Assembly (NCBI GenBank): GCA_001563325.1
Contig: LRSK01000198.1
Coordinates: 1-14,577, forward strand
From: Candidatus Thorarchaeota archaeon SMTZ1-83
GTDB lineage: Archaea > Asgardarchaeota > Thorarchaeia > Thorarchaeales > Thorarchaeaceae
DNA: 14,577 bases
Direction of reading: 5' to 3'
Shown here: one piece after another, positions 6,763 to 13,504 of the stretch
Layout: each line of letters opens with the position of its first letter
Numbering within the stretch: the first letter of the stretch is position 1
Translations under genes and position numbers: made by a program
The notes under the pieces: generated by a model
Told to the model about the DNA's origin: nothing
Seen by the model: the letters and a program-made list of their open reading frames with translations, nothing else
Databases searched by the model: none

Positions 6763-8109
6763 CTAGTGGTTCTCGCGTACCTGTGCAAGATATCGGAAAC
6801 CCTGTACTTGATTTGTAATTTCGTTCTCGGATTCTATTGACGCTATGACTCGCCTAATCCTCTCAGAACCAATCTCGGAGACAGTTCTGAATCCAGAGGC
6901 TCTTGCCCTTGACTTCTTGGGAACCTCCTCCGGGCTCTGAACAAGAATGAATTGTCTACTGCCATTGTCTTCTTGGTTCAGCTCCAAGACGGCATGAGCC
7001 GTTGTAGATGAGCCAGCAAAGAAGTCTAGCACGATGTCGTTTCCACTTGGTTCCGTGCAGAGTTGCAGCATTCTCTTGATGAGCCTGACAGGCTTCGGAG
7101 TATCAAAGACACCCACATCTCCAAAGATCTCCCGGATGTGTCGGCGAGCTTCTTGGTTGTCGCCGACCTCACTGCGTCTCCAGATTGTTCGTGGCGTAAT
7201 CCCTGGCTTTACATCAGACAAGAAACGCTTCAGTCTCGGTACGTTGTTTCCCTTCTCACCAAACCACACCCGGTTGTCGTTGACAAGTGTGGTGAACGAG
7301 TTCTTTGGCATTCCCCAGCATCTACCTCTCGGTGGCTTCACCTTGCGACCTGAAGGAGTTGTGATTTCATAATCATAGGCGATGTTGTAGGTCTTGACGC
7401 TCATATCGCTAGAGGTCCATGGCCCTCGTGGATCGTCGTCTGGGTTCTTGTACCGCGAGTCCGATTCAGCTGTGCGGGGCAAAAGACGTGGACGCCACTC
7501 CTGCTTGTTCCGAGCAAAGAGTAGGATGTAATCATGATTGTCAGAGAACCATCTGGCATCGTTTTGGGGGGAGGACTTCTTCTCCCAGACGATTGTTGTG
7601 ATGAAATTCCCCTCTCCAAACACCTCGTTCATCAGCATCCTGAGATGATGGATTTCGTTGTCATCTATTGAAACAAAGATAACCCCATCCTCTCTCAGGA
7701 GCCTCCTGGCGAGGATTAGGCGCGGGAACATCATTGAGAGCCAGCCAGAGTGAGTCCCTTCAGTATTCTGAGATGCTTCTGACGCCGCGTCATGCCGATC
7801 ACTGTAAACATAGTCCCCTCCTGTGTTGTAAGGGGGATCAATGTAGATCATCTTGACCCGACTCTCAAAGGACGGAAGCAGCAGTTTTAGGACTTCAAGA
7901 TTGTCACCCTCAACAAACAGGTTCTGAACGTCGTTGAACCTAATTGAACGTGTAGGGTCGGGTTGGAGAGTGTACGAGGAGTGACTGTCGGCGAGCTCTC
8001 TCGCCTTTTCCTTTCCAGGCCATGAAAGAGAGCACGTTCCCGGTTTCTCGGTCATTCTGTGAAGACCGTATTTCGGAGGCTGTATTTCAGTATTGTCAGC
8101 TATTGGCAT
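6763..8109 (-). CDS. Type III Mod-like DNA N6-adenine/N4-cytosine methyltransferase
   Basis: A 448-residue beta-group methyltransferase: catalytic DPPYNTG at 91-97 comes first, the recognition region follows, and the SAM-binding DFFAGSSTTAHAV is at 362-374. The lead-in WPGK (30-33), TLQPDPTRS and EGDNLEVLKLL (67-77) is typical of type III restriction-modification Mod subunits. It is shorter than most Mod proteins (usually 550 or more residues), and no Res helicase-nuclease is nearby, so it may work alone. The frame stays open upstream to 8259, but the ATG at 8109 gives a normal N-terminus and a 14-base overlap with the Lrp-like gene, suggesting translational coupling. An ATG at 8055 is an alternative. 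No clear ribosome binding site is visible. Confidence 0.87.
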   Translation of the reverse strand: MPIADNTEIQPPKYGLHRMTEKPGTCSLSWPGKEKARELADSHSSYTLQPDPTRSIRFNDVQNLFVEGDNLEVLKLLLPSFESRVKMIYIDPPYNTGGDYVYSDRHDAASEASQNTEGTHSGWLSMMFPRLILARRLLREDGVIFVSIDDNEIHHLRMLMNEVFGEGNFITTIVWEKKSSPQNDARWFSDNHDYILLFARNKQEWRPRLLPRTAESDSRYKNPDDDPRGPWTSSDMSVKTYNIAYDYEITTPSGRKVKPPRGRCWGMPKNSFTTLVNDNRVWFGEKGNNVPRLKRFLSDVKPGITPRTIWRRSEVGDNQEARRHIREIFGDVGVFDTPKPVRLIKRMLQLCTEPSGNDIVLDFFAGSSTTAHAVLELNQEDNGSRQFILVQSPEEVPKKSRARASGFRTVSEIGSERIRRVIASIESENEITNQVQGFRYLAQVRENH

Positions 8110-9223
8110 TTCGAATTGTCTGTAATGACGCCTCCAATGGCAGTTCCCAATTTCCTGAGGCCTCGTCAAACATGTCGAACGGGATTGGAGGCCTAGAAGT
8201 ACGCGAGCTATGTAGAGTCTGGAAGAAATAGGATACAACATGAGGTCGGATGAGATCAAAGCCTCTCAGGAACATCTTGTGGTCTTTGGAGGATAGACTG
8301 AATCGGATGCAATAGCGAGTCTTCGATTCCATCATGATGTAGAGCTGAAAGGGCAGTTGGTAGAAACTAGCAAGGACCCGTTCCACAGGTTCTTCCAATT
8401 CGAGGACTAGGACAATCATTCCGTGATTGCCGATGGGAGTGAATACAGATCTGTAGCCCTTGATGACTCCCGTCTTCTCAAGGCGATTGAGCCTCTTGTT
8501 GACGATGGTTTCTGAGAGGCCAAGGATATCAGCCAGCTGTTTCTGGGTAGCTTCAGAGTCCTTCATTATCTGTTGAAGAAGGAACACATCGTTTGAGTCG
8601 AATTCCACAAGACGCGTGTTCTGCTCCATATTTGGCGAGACGCGGGCTGGTTTATTCAGGTTCCTTTCAATCTGGTCGTACCATTGGTTCCAGTTCCAGG
8701 TCCAGCCAGAATCGATGCTGAAGTATCTGTAATCAGCATGCTTGTACTCATAGTCAACGACGTCGAAGACGTGGTAATCGCTTACGAGACCCGCTTCCTG
8801 CATTGCCCTGAGAAGCGTGCTAGTTATGCTCGGCGACGTGAGAGGATACACGCCCTGAGCGATGTAGCCGTTATACTTGCCGTATGACTCACTGGACCAG
8901 TAGAAGGAGGAGATGGATTCAATCACATCTCGAAGAAGGTCGGTTCCCTTTCTGCTTGTGTCCATGGCCACGAAGACCTCTCCAAGACCTATCTTGCGAC
9001 CATATGGTATTGCTTCAGGCGCTCGAAGGATGCCGATTCTCCTGAGTCTTGACAGTCGATAGCGTACAGTACGAGCAGGGATACCAACCGCTTCGCTCAG
9101 CTTCTTCGCCGAGGCCTTGGCTCCTAGCTCATCAAGAGCTCCTATGATGTCCAGATCCTTCCGATCTATGGAGTGATTGCTCGTCAAAAGATCGCTTCCA
9201 AAACAGAATCTCGAGTGAGTCAT
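8096..9223 (-). CDS. Lrp/AsnC-like transcriptional regulator with two winged helices
   Basis: A 375-residue DNA-binding protein with two Lrp/AsnC-type winged helix-turn-helix domains: residues about 19-66 (IDRKDLDIIGALDELG, then ARTVRYRLSRLRRIGIL) and about 208-257 (FDSNDVFLLQQIMKDS, then ETIVNKRLNRLEKTGVI). Each is followed by a beta-rich segment (81-160 and 267-335) that resembles a degenerate effector/RAM domain, so the protein looks like a tandem duplication. A tryptophan-rich stretch, SGWTWNWNQWYDQ (172-184), separates the halves. The effector is unknown. The 3' end overlaps the start of the Mod-like methyltransferase by 14 bases, so it is likely in the same operon and may control it. 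The start at 9223 is supported by a TATA box at 9270-9277 and by the lack of any better in-frame start. Confidence 0.82.
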   Translation of the reverse strand: MTHSRFCFGSDLLTSNHSIDRKDLDIIGALDELGAKASAKKLSEAVGIPARTVRYRLSRLRRIGILRAPEAIPYGRKIGLGEVFVAMDTSRKGTDLLRDVIESISSFYWSSESYGKYNGYIAQGVYPLTSPSITSTLLRAMQEAGLVSDYHVFDVVDYEYKHADYRYFSIDSGWTWNWNQWYDQIERNLNKPARVSPNMEQNTRLVEFDSNDVFLLQQIMKDSEATQKQLADILGLSETIVNKRLNRLEKTGVIKGYRSVFTPIGNHGMIVLVLELEEPVERVLASFYQLPFQLYIMMESKTRYCIRFSLSSKDHKMFLRGFDLIRPHVVSYFFQTLHSSRTSRPPIPFDMFDEASGNWELPLEASLQTIRNANS

Positions 9224-9259
9224 TTAACCATAGGTTTCTGAGTACGAAAGCTTACGTCA

Positions 9260-9358
9260 TTGGCAACTCTTATAAAACGAGACTTGCCAGTAACTGATTG
9301 AGATAAAGCAAATTGGCAACCAGCCGACCCTTATTTGGCCGGCAGATGGTTGGCAACC
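9260..9358. repeat. Repeated TTGGCAAC boxes in the divergent promoter region
   Basis: TTGGCAAC occurs at 9260-9267, 9313-9320 and 9350-9357, with an inverted TTGCCA at 9284-9289. The third copy sits in GGTTGGCAACC (9348-9358), a perfect dyad around a central G. A further inverted copy, GGTTGCCAAC, lies inside the small regulator gene at 9539-9548. The boxes lie beside the TATAAAA element (9269-9278) and just before the ribosome binding site of the small winged-helix gene. This is the arrangement expected of operators for a dimeric regulator, possibly one of the two flanking ones. Binding is inferred, not shown. Confidence 0.55.
9269..9278. promoter_or_regulatory. TATA box in the divergent regulator promoter
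   Basis: CTTATAAAAC reads as a good archaeal TATA box on both strands. On the minus strand it would place the start of the Lrp-like transcript near 9245, about 22 bases before its ATG. On the plus strand it would give a leader of about 75 bases for the small winged-helix gene. A second candidate for that gene is CTTATTTGG at 9330-9338. Confidence 0.5.
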
Positions 9359-9374
9359 CAAGGAGAAGAAGAAG

Positions 9375-9659
9375 ATGCGACTACCATTCGGTCTGACCAA
9401 GAGTTCAATTATAGTACTGGACAGCCTGGCGCAAGATGGACCGATGTATCCACAGGAGATTGCCGACAAGGTGGGACTCGCTCCGCGTACCGTCACCCTT
9501 GCTCTGAAGAATCTTCTCAAACTCAATCTATGTCGCAAGGTTGCCAACTTCCAAGACATGCGCAAGCCATTGTACCACGCGGATATTGAAAGGGTCCGCA
9601 AGCTCGAGAGTGAAATTGAGATCTGGAGAACTCTGACCAGCGTCAGGGTACGTGTCTAG
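9375..9659 (+). CDS. Small MarR/ArsR-like winged-helix regulator
   Basis: A 94-residue protein that is essentially a single winged helix: SSIIVLDSLAQDGPMYPQEIA (helices 1-2), GLAPRTVTLALKNLLKLNL (recognition helix, about 34-52), then the wing CRKVANFQDMRKPLYHAD and a short C-terminal helix suitable for dimerisation. It resembles MarR/HTH_24-type archaeal regulators. AAGGAG nine bases before the ATG supports the start. It diverges from the Lrp-like gene and has TTGGCAAC boxes directly in front, consistent with autoregulation. The ligand and regulon are unknown. Confidence 0.75.
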   Translation: MRLPFGLTKSSIIVLDSLAQDGPMYPQEIADKVGLAPRTVTLALKNLLKLNLCRKVANFQDMRKPLYHADIERVRKLESEIEIWRTLTSVRVRV

Positions 9660-9695
9660 CGGACAACATTCTCATACGCATGCAAACTACTGCGA

Positions 9696-9764
9696 GATGG
9701 TCCACCGAGTTCTAGTCTAACATGATGGTCCGAACAAGCAACTCTGATAATGTAAGTCTAGTCT
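9696..9764. repeat. Short paired repeats between convergent genes
   Basis: GATGGTCC (9696-9703 and 9724-9731) and TCTAGTCT (9711-9718 and 9757-9764) each occur twice in the same order, as if a short segment had been duplicated and then stretched. The second TCTAGTCT overlaps the stop codon of the thioredoxin-like gene. No function is evident. Confidence 0.3.
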
Positions 9765-10096
9765 GAAAAGCAGTTCCTGAGAACGGCATGCATTATTGCT
9801 CCCCGCACGGCGTCAACGTCTGGCAGACCCTTGATGACGCTCTTGCAGATATTGATTGTCGGAAGGCCGAGGGAAGTTGAAGAGCCGTTTCCATCACCGC
9901 CAAGTGACTCAGCATCAACCAGCGTGATCGCGCTGTCCGAAAGCCCGAAATCACCCAACACTTCTTTTAGAATCTCCATAGCAGCGTCGCAGAGAACACA
10001 ATCTTCACCGACGTACAAAGTGATGCATCCGGGTCTGCCACAGGGAGTCTTTGGGTGTTCAAGAGTGACACTGGGAATGTGAGTGTTGACGGTCAT
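9758..10096 (-). CDS. Thioredoxin/glutaredoxin-fold protein
   Basis: A 112-residue protein with a thioredoxin-like core. ITLYVGEDCVLCDAAMEIL (25-43) is the first strand plus the redox CxxC (Cys33, Cys36) and following helix; GLPTI at 77-81 supplies the cis-proline (Pro79) and the next strand. The fold is compact, as in archaeal glutaredoxin-like and DUF836-type proteins. Four more cysteines are present: Cys19 and Cys24 just before the domain, Cys84, and Cys109 near the end. A cytoplasmic thiol-disulfide role is likely; the partner is unknown. The ATG has a TATATAA box about 33 bases upstream, suggesting a leaderless or short-leader transcript. Confidence 0.75.
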   Translation of the reverse strand: MTVNTHIPSVTLEHPKTPCGRPGCITLYVGEDCVLCDAAMEILKEVLGDFGLSDSAITLVDAESLGGDGNGSSTSLGLPTINICKSVIKGLPDVDAVRGAIMHAVLRNCFSD

Positions 10097-10125
10097 GTCG
10101 ATTCACTGTACCTTTTAGGATTTAG

Positions 10126-10132
10126 TATATAA
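10126..10132 (-). promoter_or_regulatory. TATA box for the thioredoxin-like gene
   Basis: TATATAA inside an AT-rich stretch, about 30-36 bases before the ATG at 10096 on the minus strand. It is nearly palindromic and could also serve a plus-strand transcript through the gap, which would give the deaminase gene a leader of more than 250 bases. Confidence 0.5.
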
Positions 10133-10160
10133 TGGATTATAGTGAAACTGCCGCTTCAAA

Positions 10161-10191
10161 GGTCTCAGCTAGATAGCCTCCTGCTGAGACC
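10161..10191. repeat. Strong hairpin in the intergenic gap
   Basis: GGTCTCAGC (10161-10169) and GCTGAGACC (10183-10191) are perfect nine-base complements around a 13-base loop. The plus-strand loop contains CCTCCT and the minus-strand loop AGGAGG, which resemble the anti-Shine-Dalgarno and Shine-Dalgarno sequences. There is no following T-run, so an intrinsic terminator is not supported. Role unknown. Confidence 0.6.
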
Positions 10192-10435
10192 GGTATGTAT
10201 TACGTCCACGCTCGAACCCGAAGTTCATGACTAAGCGGATTCAGCAGACATGTCGCAGCTTTCAAGCTATTAGCGGACTTAACATCCGGTCATGCCGTCC
10301 AAGACTCTTCGCCTGCTCCATCGTCAGGAAGATTATTCATCAGCGTGCGCTGCCCACGACACAGTTCTACTGTTAGGTCAAGGTCGGCTGTTTGGTTGAA
10401 CTCGAAGGGACAGAGGGTAGGCAGGTAAAGTGGAA

Positions 10436-11449
10436 ATGGAGCATATAATCAAGGGTCTACCGAAGGCAGAGCTTCACATTCACACACTCGGCTCAATCCG
10501 GCCTGGTACCCTCCTCGCTGTGATCGACGACGCAGGAATCGATGCACCGTTTGAGTCGGTGGAGGACATCGAAGAACTCTTCCAGTACCGGAACTTCACA
10601 CACTTCATCTCAGTCTATTCACAGGTGGTTGACTGCATCACAAACGAGAGTCACTTCGAACGCATCGTGCTTGAGATGCTGGAGGACTGCGCAAGGTGCA
10701 ACGTTCGCTATGTGGAAGCCAGCTTCTCTGCCTACGATCACATTGAGAGGGGCATGGAGTTTCCAGCTATGGTTGACGCCCTGAATAGGGGGATTCGGAA
10801 GGCCAAAAGACAGTTTGGTGTTGAATCTAATATCAGAATCGACCTGGTGCGCAATGCCGGACCGGACGCGGGCATGAGTGTCCTCGACTTGATAGAAGAG
10901 AAGCCAGACAACATAGTGTCCGTTGACATTGGAGGTAGCGAAGACAAAGTGCCGCCGAAACCCTTCGCCCCGGTGTATCAGCGAGCCAAGCAGATGGGAC
11001 TTCACCTCGTTGCCCACGCAGGTGAGGCGGCTGGTCCACAGTCCATTTGGGATGCACTGAACCATCTCAACGTCGAGAGGATTGGCCATGGCGTGACGGC
11101 AAGGGAGGACCCAGAGCTGATGAAACACCTGAAGGACAAGAAAATCGCAATAGAGATGTGCCCTGTGAGCAATGTCAGGACCGGAGTCGTATCAGATATT
11201 GCATCCCATCCGATAAGGCAGTTCTTTGACTCCGGACTACTCGTGACTGTCAACAGCGATGATCCCTCCTTCTTTCACACTGACCTGAACAACGAGTTCA
11301 CACAATTGCACAGGCATCTCGACTTCTCACTGGAGGAGCTCTTTCAAATCTCTCTAAACAGCATCAATGTATCATTCTTACCTAGGCAAAGGAAGGTCGA
11401 ACTCCGAGACTCCTTCGAGCGCGAGTATGAACAGCTTGGACCCTTATGA
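10436..11449 (+). CDS. Adenosine/adenine deaminase family protein
   Basis: A 337-residue metal-dependent deaminase of the amidohydrolase superfamily, which hydrolyses adenosine (or adenine) to inosine (or hypoxanthine) plus ammonia in purine salvage. All signature residues are present: the metal-binding HxH in LPKAELHIHTLGS (His14, His16), HAGEA with the third metal histidine His194 and catalytic Glu197, RIGHG with His218, and NSDDP with the metal-binding Asp275 and Asp276. CPVSNV is also typical. Length matches the family. The frame can start at GTG 10430, but ATG 10436 is better placed, nine bases after AGGT in GCAGGTAAAG. Adenosine and adenine specificity cannot be separated by eye. It converges on the Cys/Met enzyme gene with 18 bases between stops. 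Confidence 0.9.
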   Translation: MEHIIKGLPKAELHIHTLGSIRPGTLLAVIDDAGIDAPFESVEDIEELFQYRNFTHFISVYSQVVDCITNESHFERIVLEMLEDCARCNVRYVEASFSAYDHIERGMEFPAMVDALNRGIRKAKRQFGVESNIRIDLVRNAGPDAGMSVLDLIEEKPDNIVSVDIGGSEDKVPPKPFAPVYQRAKQMGLHLVAHAGEAAGPQSIWDALNHLNVERIGHGVTAREDPELMKHLKDKKIAIEMCPVSNVRTGVVSDIASHPIRQFFDSGLLVTVNSDDPSFFHTDLNNEFTQLHRHLDFSLEELFQISLNSINVSFLPRQRKVELRDSFEREYEQLGPL

Positions 11450-11467
11450 TGCTGGAGTATCCCAGAT

Positions 11468-12655
11468 TCAAGCGGCTCCACAGACCAAGCCAATTCCTCG
11501 TTGGAGATCTGCAAGCAGGTCTTCGGTGTCTTCAATACCTACGGAAAGTCGCACCGTCGACTCAGATATGCCCGCCTCAGCCAGAAGATCCGAATCGACG
11601 CCATAGTGAGTAGTTAGGACTGGTATGCTGGCTAGGCTCTCAACACCGCCTAGGGAAACTGCGTTCAGGAATATCTCCAACGAGTCAACGAACTTGCGCG
11701 TGGCTGCAAGGTCACATTCCAGTTCTATGGACAGCACCCCACCAAACCCGCTCATCTGCCTGCGCGCGACATCATGACTCGGATGGCTGGAGAGCCCAGG
11801 ATAATGGACTCGCCGGACACGGGAGTCCCTTGACAGAGTCTCGGCAAGGCGAAGGGCACTGGAGTTATGTTGAGCCATCCTCAGTGCTAAGGTCTTGATT
11901 CCACGGTCAAGCAGAAAAGAGGCGAATGGATCTATTGTCCCACCTAGCAACTTCGCCGCAGTCCTGACCTTCTCCATAGTGCTCTTGGAACCAGACAGGG
12001 TACCAGCAATGATGTCACTGTGGCCTCCCAAGTACTTGGTGGCACTGTGCATGACAATATCGATTCCGAGTCTATGCGGTTGCTGGTTGATAGGAGTGGC
12101 AAACGTGCTGTCAATCATGCTCAGAGTTCCTACTGAACGAGCGGCCTCGGCAACCTTCTTGATGTCAACAATTCGAAGAGTCGGGTTAGTAGGGGTCTCG
12201 AAAAAGCAGAGTTTGTACTTGCCTGATGAATCAGAGAGGCGGTCTACAAACTCTTCAGACTCAACCAAGTCAACCTCAATTCCATTCTGCGGTAAGACAT
12301 CCTCAAAGAGGTGAACGGTCCCTCCATAGATAGACTCGCTCGACAGGATGCAGTCACCCCCCTTGACCAGACCCATCACGGCAGTAGTTATCGCGGCCAT
12401 TCCCGAGGACAGGGCCAGTGTGTCGTCAGTTCCTTCCAGGGCGCTTATCTTCTCCTCCGCGTTCCGTGTTGTTGGATTACTCCATCGTGTGTACACGTCC
12501 GCCCTTGACTTTCCGGTGATCGCATCGAGCATCTGTTCCTGGTTCTCGAAGACGAAGGTGGAAGTCTGTACAACAGGGACAACTGCGGGGCCTACATTCT
12601 GCACGTGTCTACCCTGAACACACAGTGTCGAGGGACGTCTTTCCTTGCTCGTCAT
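11468..12655 (-). CDS. Cys/Met metabolism PLP-dependent enzyme (cystathionine gamma-lyase/synthase family)
   Basis: A 395-residue fold-type I PLP enzyme of the trans-sulfuration family. The Schiff-base lysine is Lys207 in HSATKYLGGHSD. Other hallmarks are YTRWSNPT (PLP phosphate contacts from the neighbouring subunit), SIYGGT with the ring-stacking tyrosine Tyr110, ETPTNPTL, IDSTFATP, SLGGVESL, and RLSVGIED with the carboxylate-binding arginine. The family includes cystathionine gamma-synthase, gamma-lyase, methionine gamma-lyase and O-acetylhomoserine sulfhydrylase. YGGT instead of YGCT argues against a classical methionine gamma-lyase, but the exact reaction is open. It could supply or break down cysteine in a genome whose IscS homologue appears inactive. 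ATG 12655 is chosen because GGAG lies eight bases upstream; GTG 12664 is the longer option. Confidence 0.9.
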   Translation of the reverse strand: MTSKERRPSTLCVQGRHVQNVGPAVVPVVQTSTFVFENQEQMLDAITGKSRADVYTRWSNPTTRNAEEKISALEGTDDTLALSSGMAAITTAVMGLVKGGDCILSSESIYGGTVHLFEDVLPQNGIEVDLVESEEFVDRLSDSSGKYKLCFFETPTNPTLRIVDIKKVAEAARSVGTLSMIDSTFATPINQQPHRLGIDIVMHSATKYLGGHSDIIAGTLSGSKSTMEKVRTAAKLLGGTIDPFASFLLDRGIKTLALRMAQHNSSALRLAETLSRDSRVRRVHYPGLSSHPSHDVARRQMSGFGGVLSIELECDLAATRKFVDSLEIFLNAVSLGGVESLASIPVLTTHYGVDSDLLAEAGISESTVRLSVGIEDTEDLLADLQRGIGLVCGAA

Positions 12656-12669
12656 TTCATTCACTCCAC

Positions 12670-12688
12670 AGTCCGAATTGTATGGACT
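12670..12688. promoter_or_regulatory. Dyad element upstream of the Cys/Met enzyme gene
   Basis: AGTCC (12670-12674) and GGACT (12684-12688) form a perfect inverted repeat around nine bases, starting 15 bases before the ATG on the minus strand. It lies where the transcript of the enzyme gene should begin if the TATA-like CTATAAG (12720-12714, minus strand) is used. A repressor operator is possible; a chance dyad cannot be excluded. Confidence 0.3.
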
Positions 12689-12713
12689 CCTTCACACATG
12701 TTGTACCTGCTGA

Positions 12714-12720
12714 CTTATAG
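12714..12720. promoter_or_regulatory. TATA-like element between divergent genes
   Basis: CTTATAG on the plus strand, CTATAAG on the minus strand. For the Cys/Met gene it would give a leader of about 35 bases. For the membrane protein it would start transcription near 12742, downstream of ATG 12721, and would then require ATG 12802 as the start. Confidence 0.35.
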
Positions 12721-13485
12721 ATGAGCGGAAATGTACTCAGGACCAACTATCTTCGGGAAGTTTCAAATGACGCCGATGTAGGAAATTCCGAGGCTTCCAG
12801 TATGGACAAACAGGCTCCGGACCTTCCTTGCACCTGGCTTGACGAATCGGTATGCCTGGACTGTAGTCTTGCAGACGAGTTGAACTGCAGGCATGATAGC
12901 GAGCTGCTGGCGTGCTTCCGCCAGAGACACTTAGGCTATCGTGCTCTTGCGTTCTTGGTCGTTGGAGTCGCATCCTTTGTGACTGGTCTTTGGTGGATGT
13001 TTCTCATCTATGCGATTGTAACGGTACTCAACTTCACCGTCGTCGAGTCTTGGTATCTCTGCAGACATTGTCCGTTCTATTCACGAGATGGACGCACACT
13101 GCAATGCCTCACACTTCAAGGGATGCCAAGGCTGTGGAAGTACGACCCCTCGCCCATAACGAGGAGCGAACAGCTCATTATGACGGCAGTAGGTGGGTTC
13201 ATTGACCTGTTCCCGCTCCTCGCAGGAGCATATGGGAGCTGGGTAGCGTTCAGCACCAATGCCGGTCTAACCGCTATCGCCATCATGATTGTGCTTACAC
13301 TTGCCATGCTGGCTGCAGCTGGATACTTCGGCAAGTACCTAGCAGACAACTACTGTGTCAGGTGTGTGAACTTCTCCTGTGTGATGAACAAGACATCAAA
13401 GCTTTTGGTTGACGAGTATCTCCGAAAGAACCCTGTGATGCGTGAGGCATGGGAAGCATGCGGCTACGTTCTAGGAGATGAGTGA
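12721..13485 (+). CDS. Cysteine-rich multi-pass membrane protein of unknown function
   Basis: A 254-residue protein I do not recognise. About four hydrophobic segments are visible, near residues 72-90, 93-111, 152-176 and 181-203. The soluble parts hold regularly spaced cysteines: Cys37, 45, 48, 56 and 65 before the first pair of helices, Cys114, 117 and 129 between the pairs (CRHCPFY then LQC), and Cys212, 215 and 220 after the last helix (YCVRCVNFSC). The C-x2-C-x4-11-C pattern occurs three times, which suggests metal or Fe-S ligands on one side of the membrane. The longest frame is given; ATG 12802 has GAGG eight bases upstream and would remove a 27-residue polar leader, so the start is unresolved. 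A T-run at 13514-13518 could end its transcript. Confidence 0.7.
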   Translation: MSGNVLRTNYLREVSNDADVGNSEASSMDKQAPDLPCTWLDESVCLDCSLADELNCRHDSELLACFRQRHLGYRALAFLVVGVASFVTGLWWMFLIYAIVTVLNFTVVESWYLCRHCPFYSRDGRTLQCLTLQGMPRLWKYDPSPITRSEQLIMTAVGGFIDLFPLLAGAYGSWVAFSTNAGLTAIAIMIVLTLAMLAAAGYFGKYLADNYCVRCVNFSCVMNKTSKLLVDEYLRKNPVMREAWEACGYVLGDE

Positions 13486-13504
13486 TGCGGCCAAGGTTAT
13501 CCTC

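Larger units (their letters stand above)
10097..10435. other. 339-base gap without a convincing gene
   Basis: This stretch contains the promoter of the thioredoxin-like gene at its left end, a strong hairpin at 10161-10191, and several smaller inverted repeats: CCGCTT (10151-10156) with AAGCGG (10233-10238), AGCTT-TC-AAGCT (10257-10268), and CAGCG-TG-CGCTG (10341-10352). No tRNA, RNase P or SRP signature is recognised on either strand. A minus-strand frame is open from 10448 to 10290 but offers only one late ATG. A structured RNA or a long leader of the deaminase gene is possible. Confidence 0.45.

Noticed and set aside
8110..8259. N-terminal extension of the Mod-like methyltransferase frame
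   Set aside because: It lies wholly inside the Lrp-like gene in another frame and has no methyltransferase similarity.
10200..10240. GGTTCGA on the minus strand, resembling a tRNA T-loop
   Set aside because: The flanking five-base stems do not pair, and no acceptor or anticodon arm can be built around it.
10240..10350. CTGATGA and CTGA words on the minus strand, resembling a box C/D guide RNA
   Set aside because: C to D' spacing is too short and the outer boxes are about 100 bases apart, unlike archaeal C/D RNAs of about 60 bases.
10290..10448. Minus-strand open frame in the gap upstream of the deaminase gene
   Set aside because: About 52 open codons with plausible composition, but the only ATG (10340) would give 17 residues, no GTG or TTG start exists, and it overlaps the deaminase start. 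It is kept only as a possible relic.
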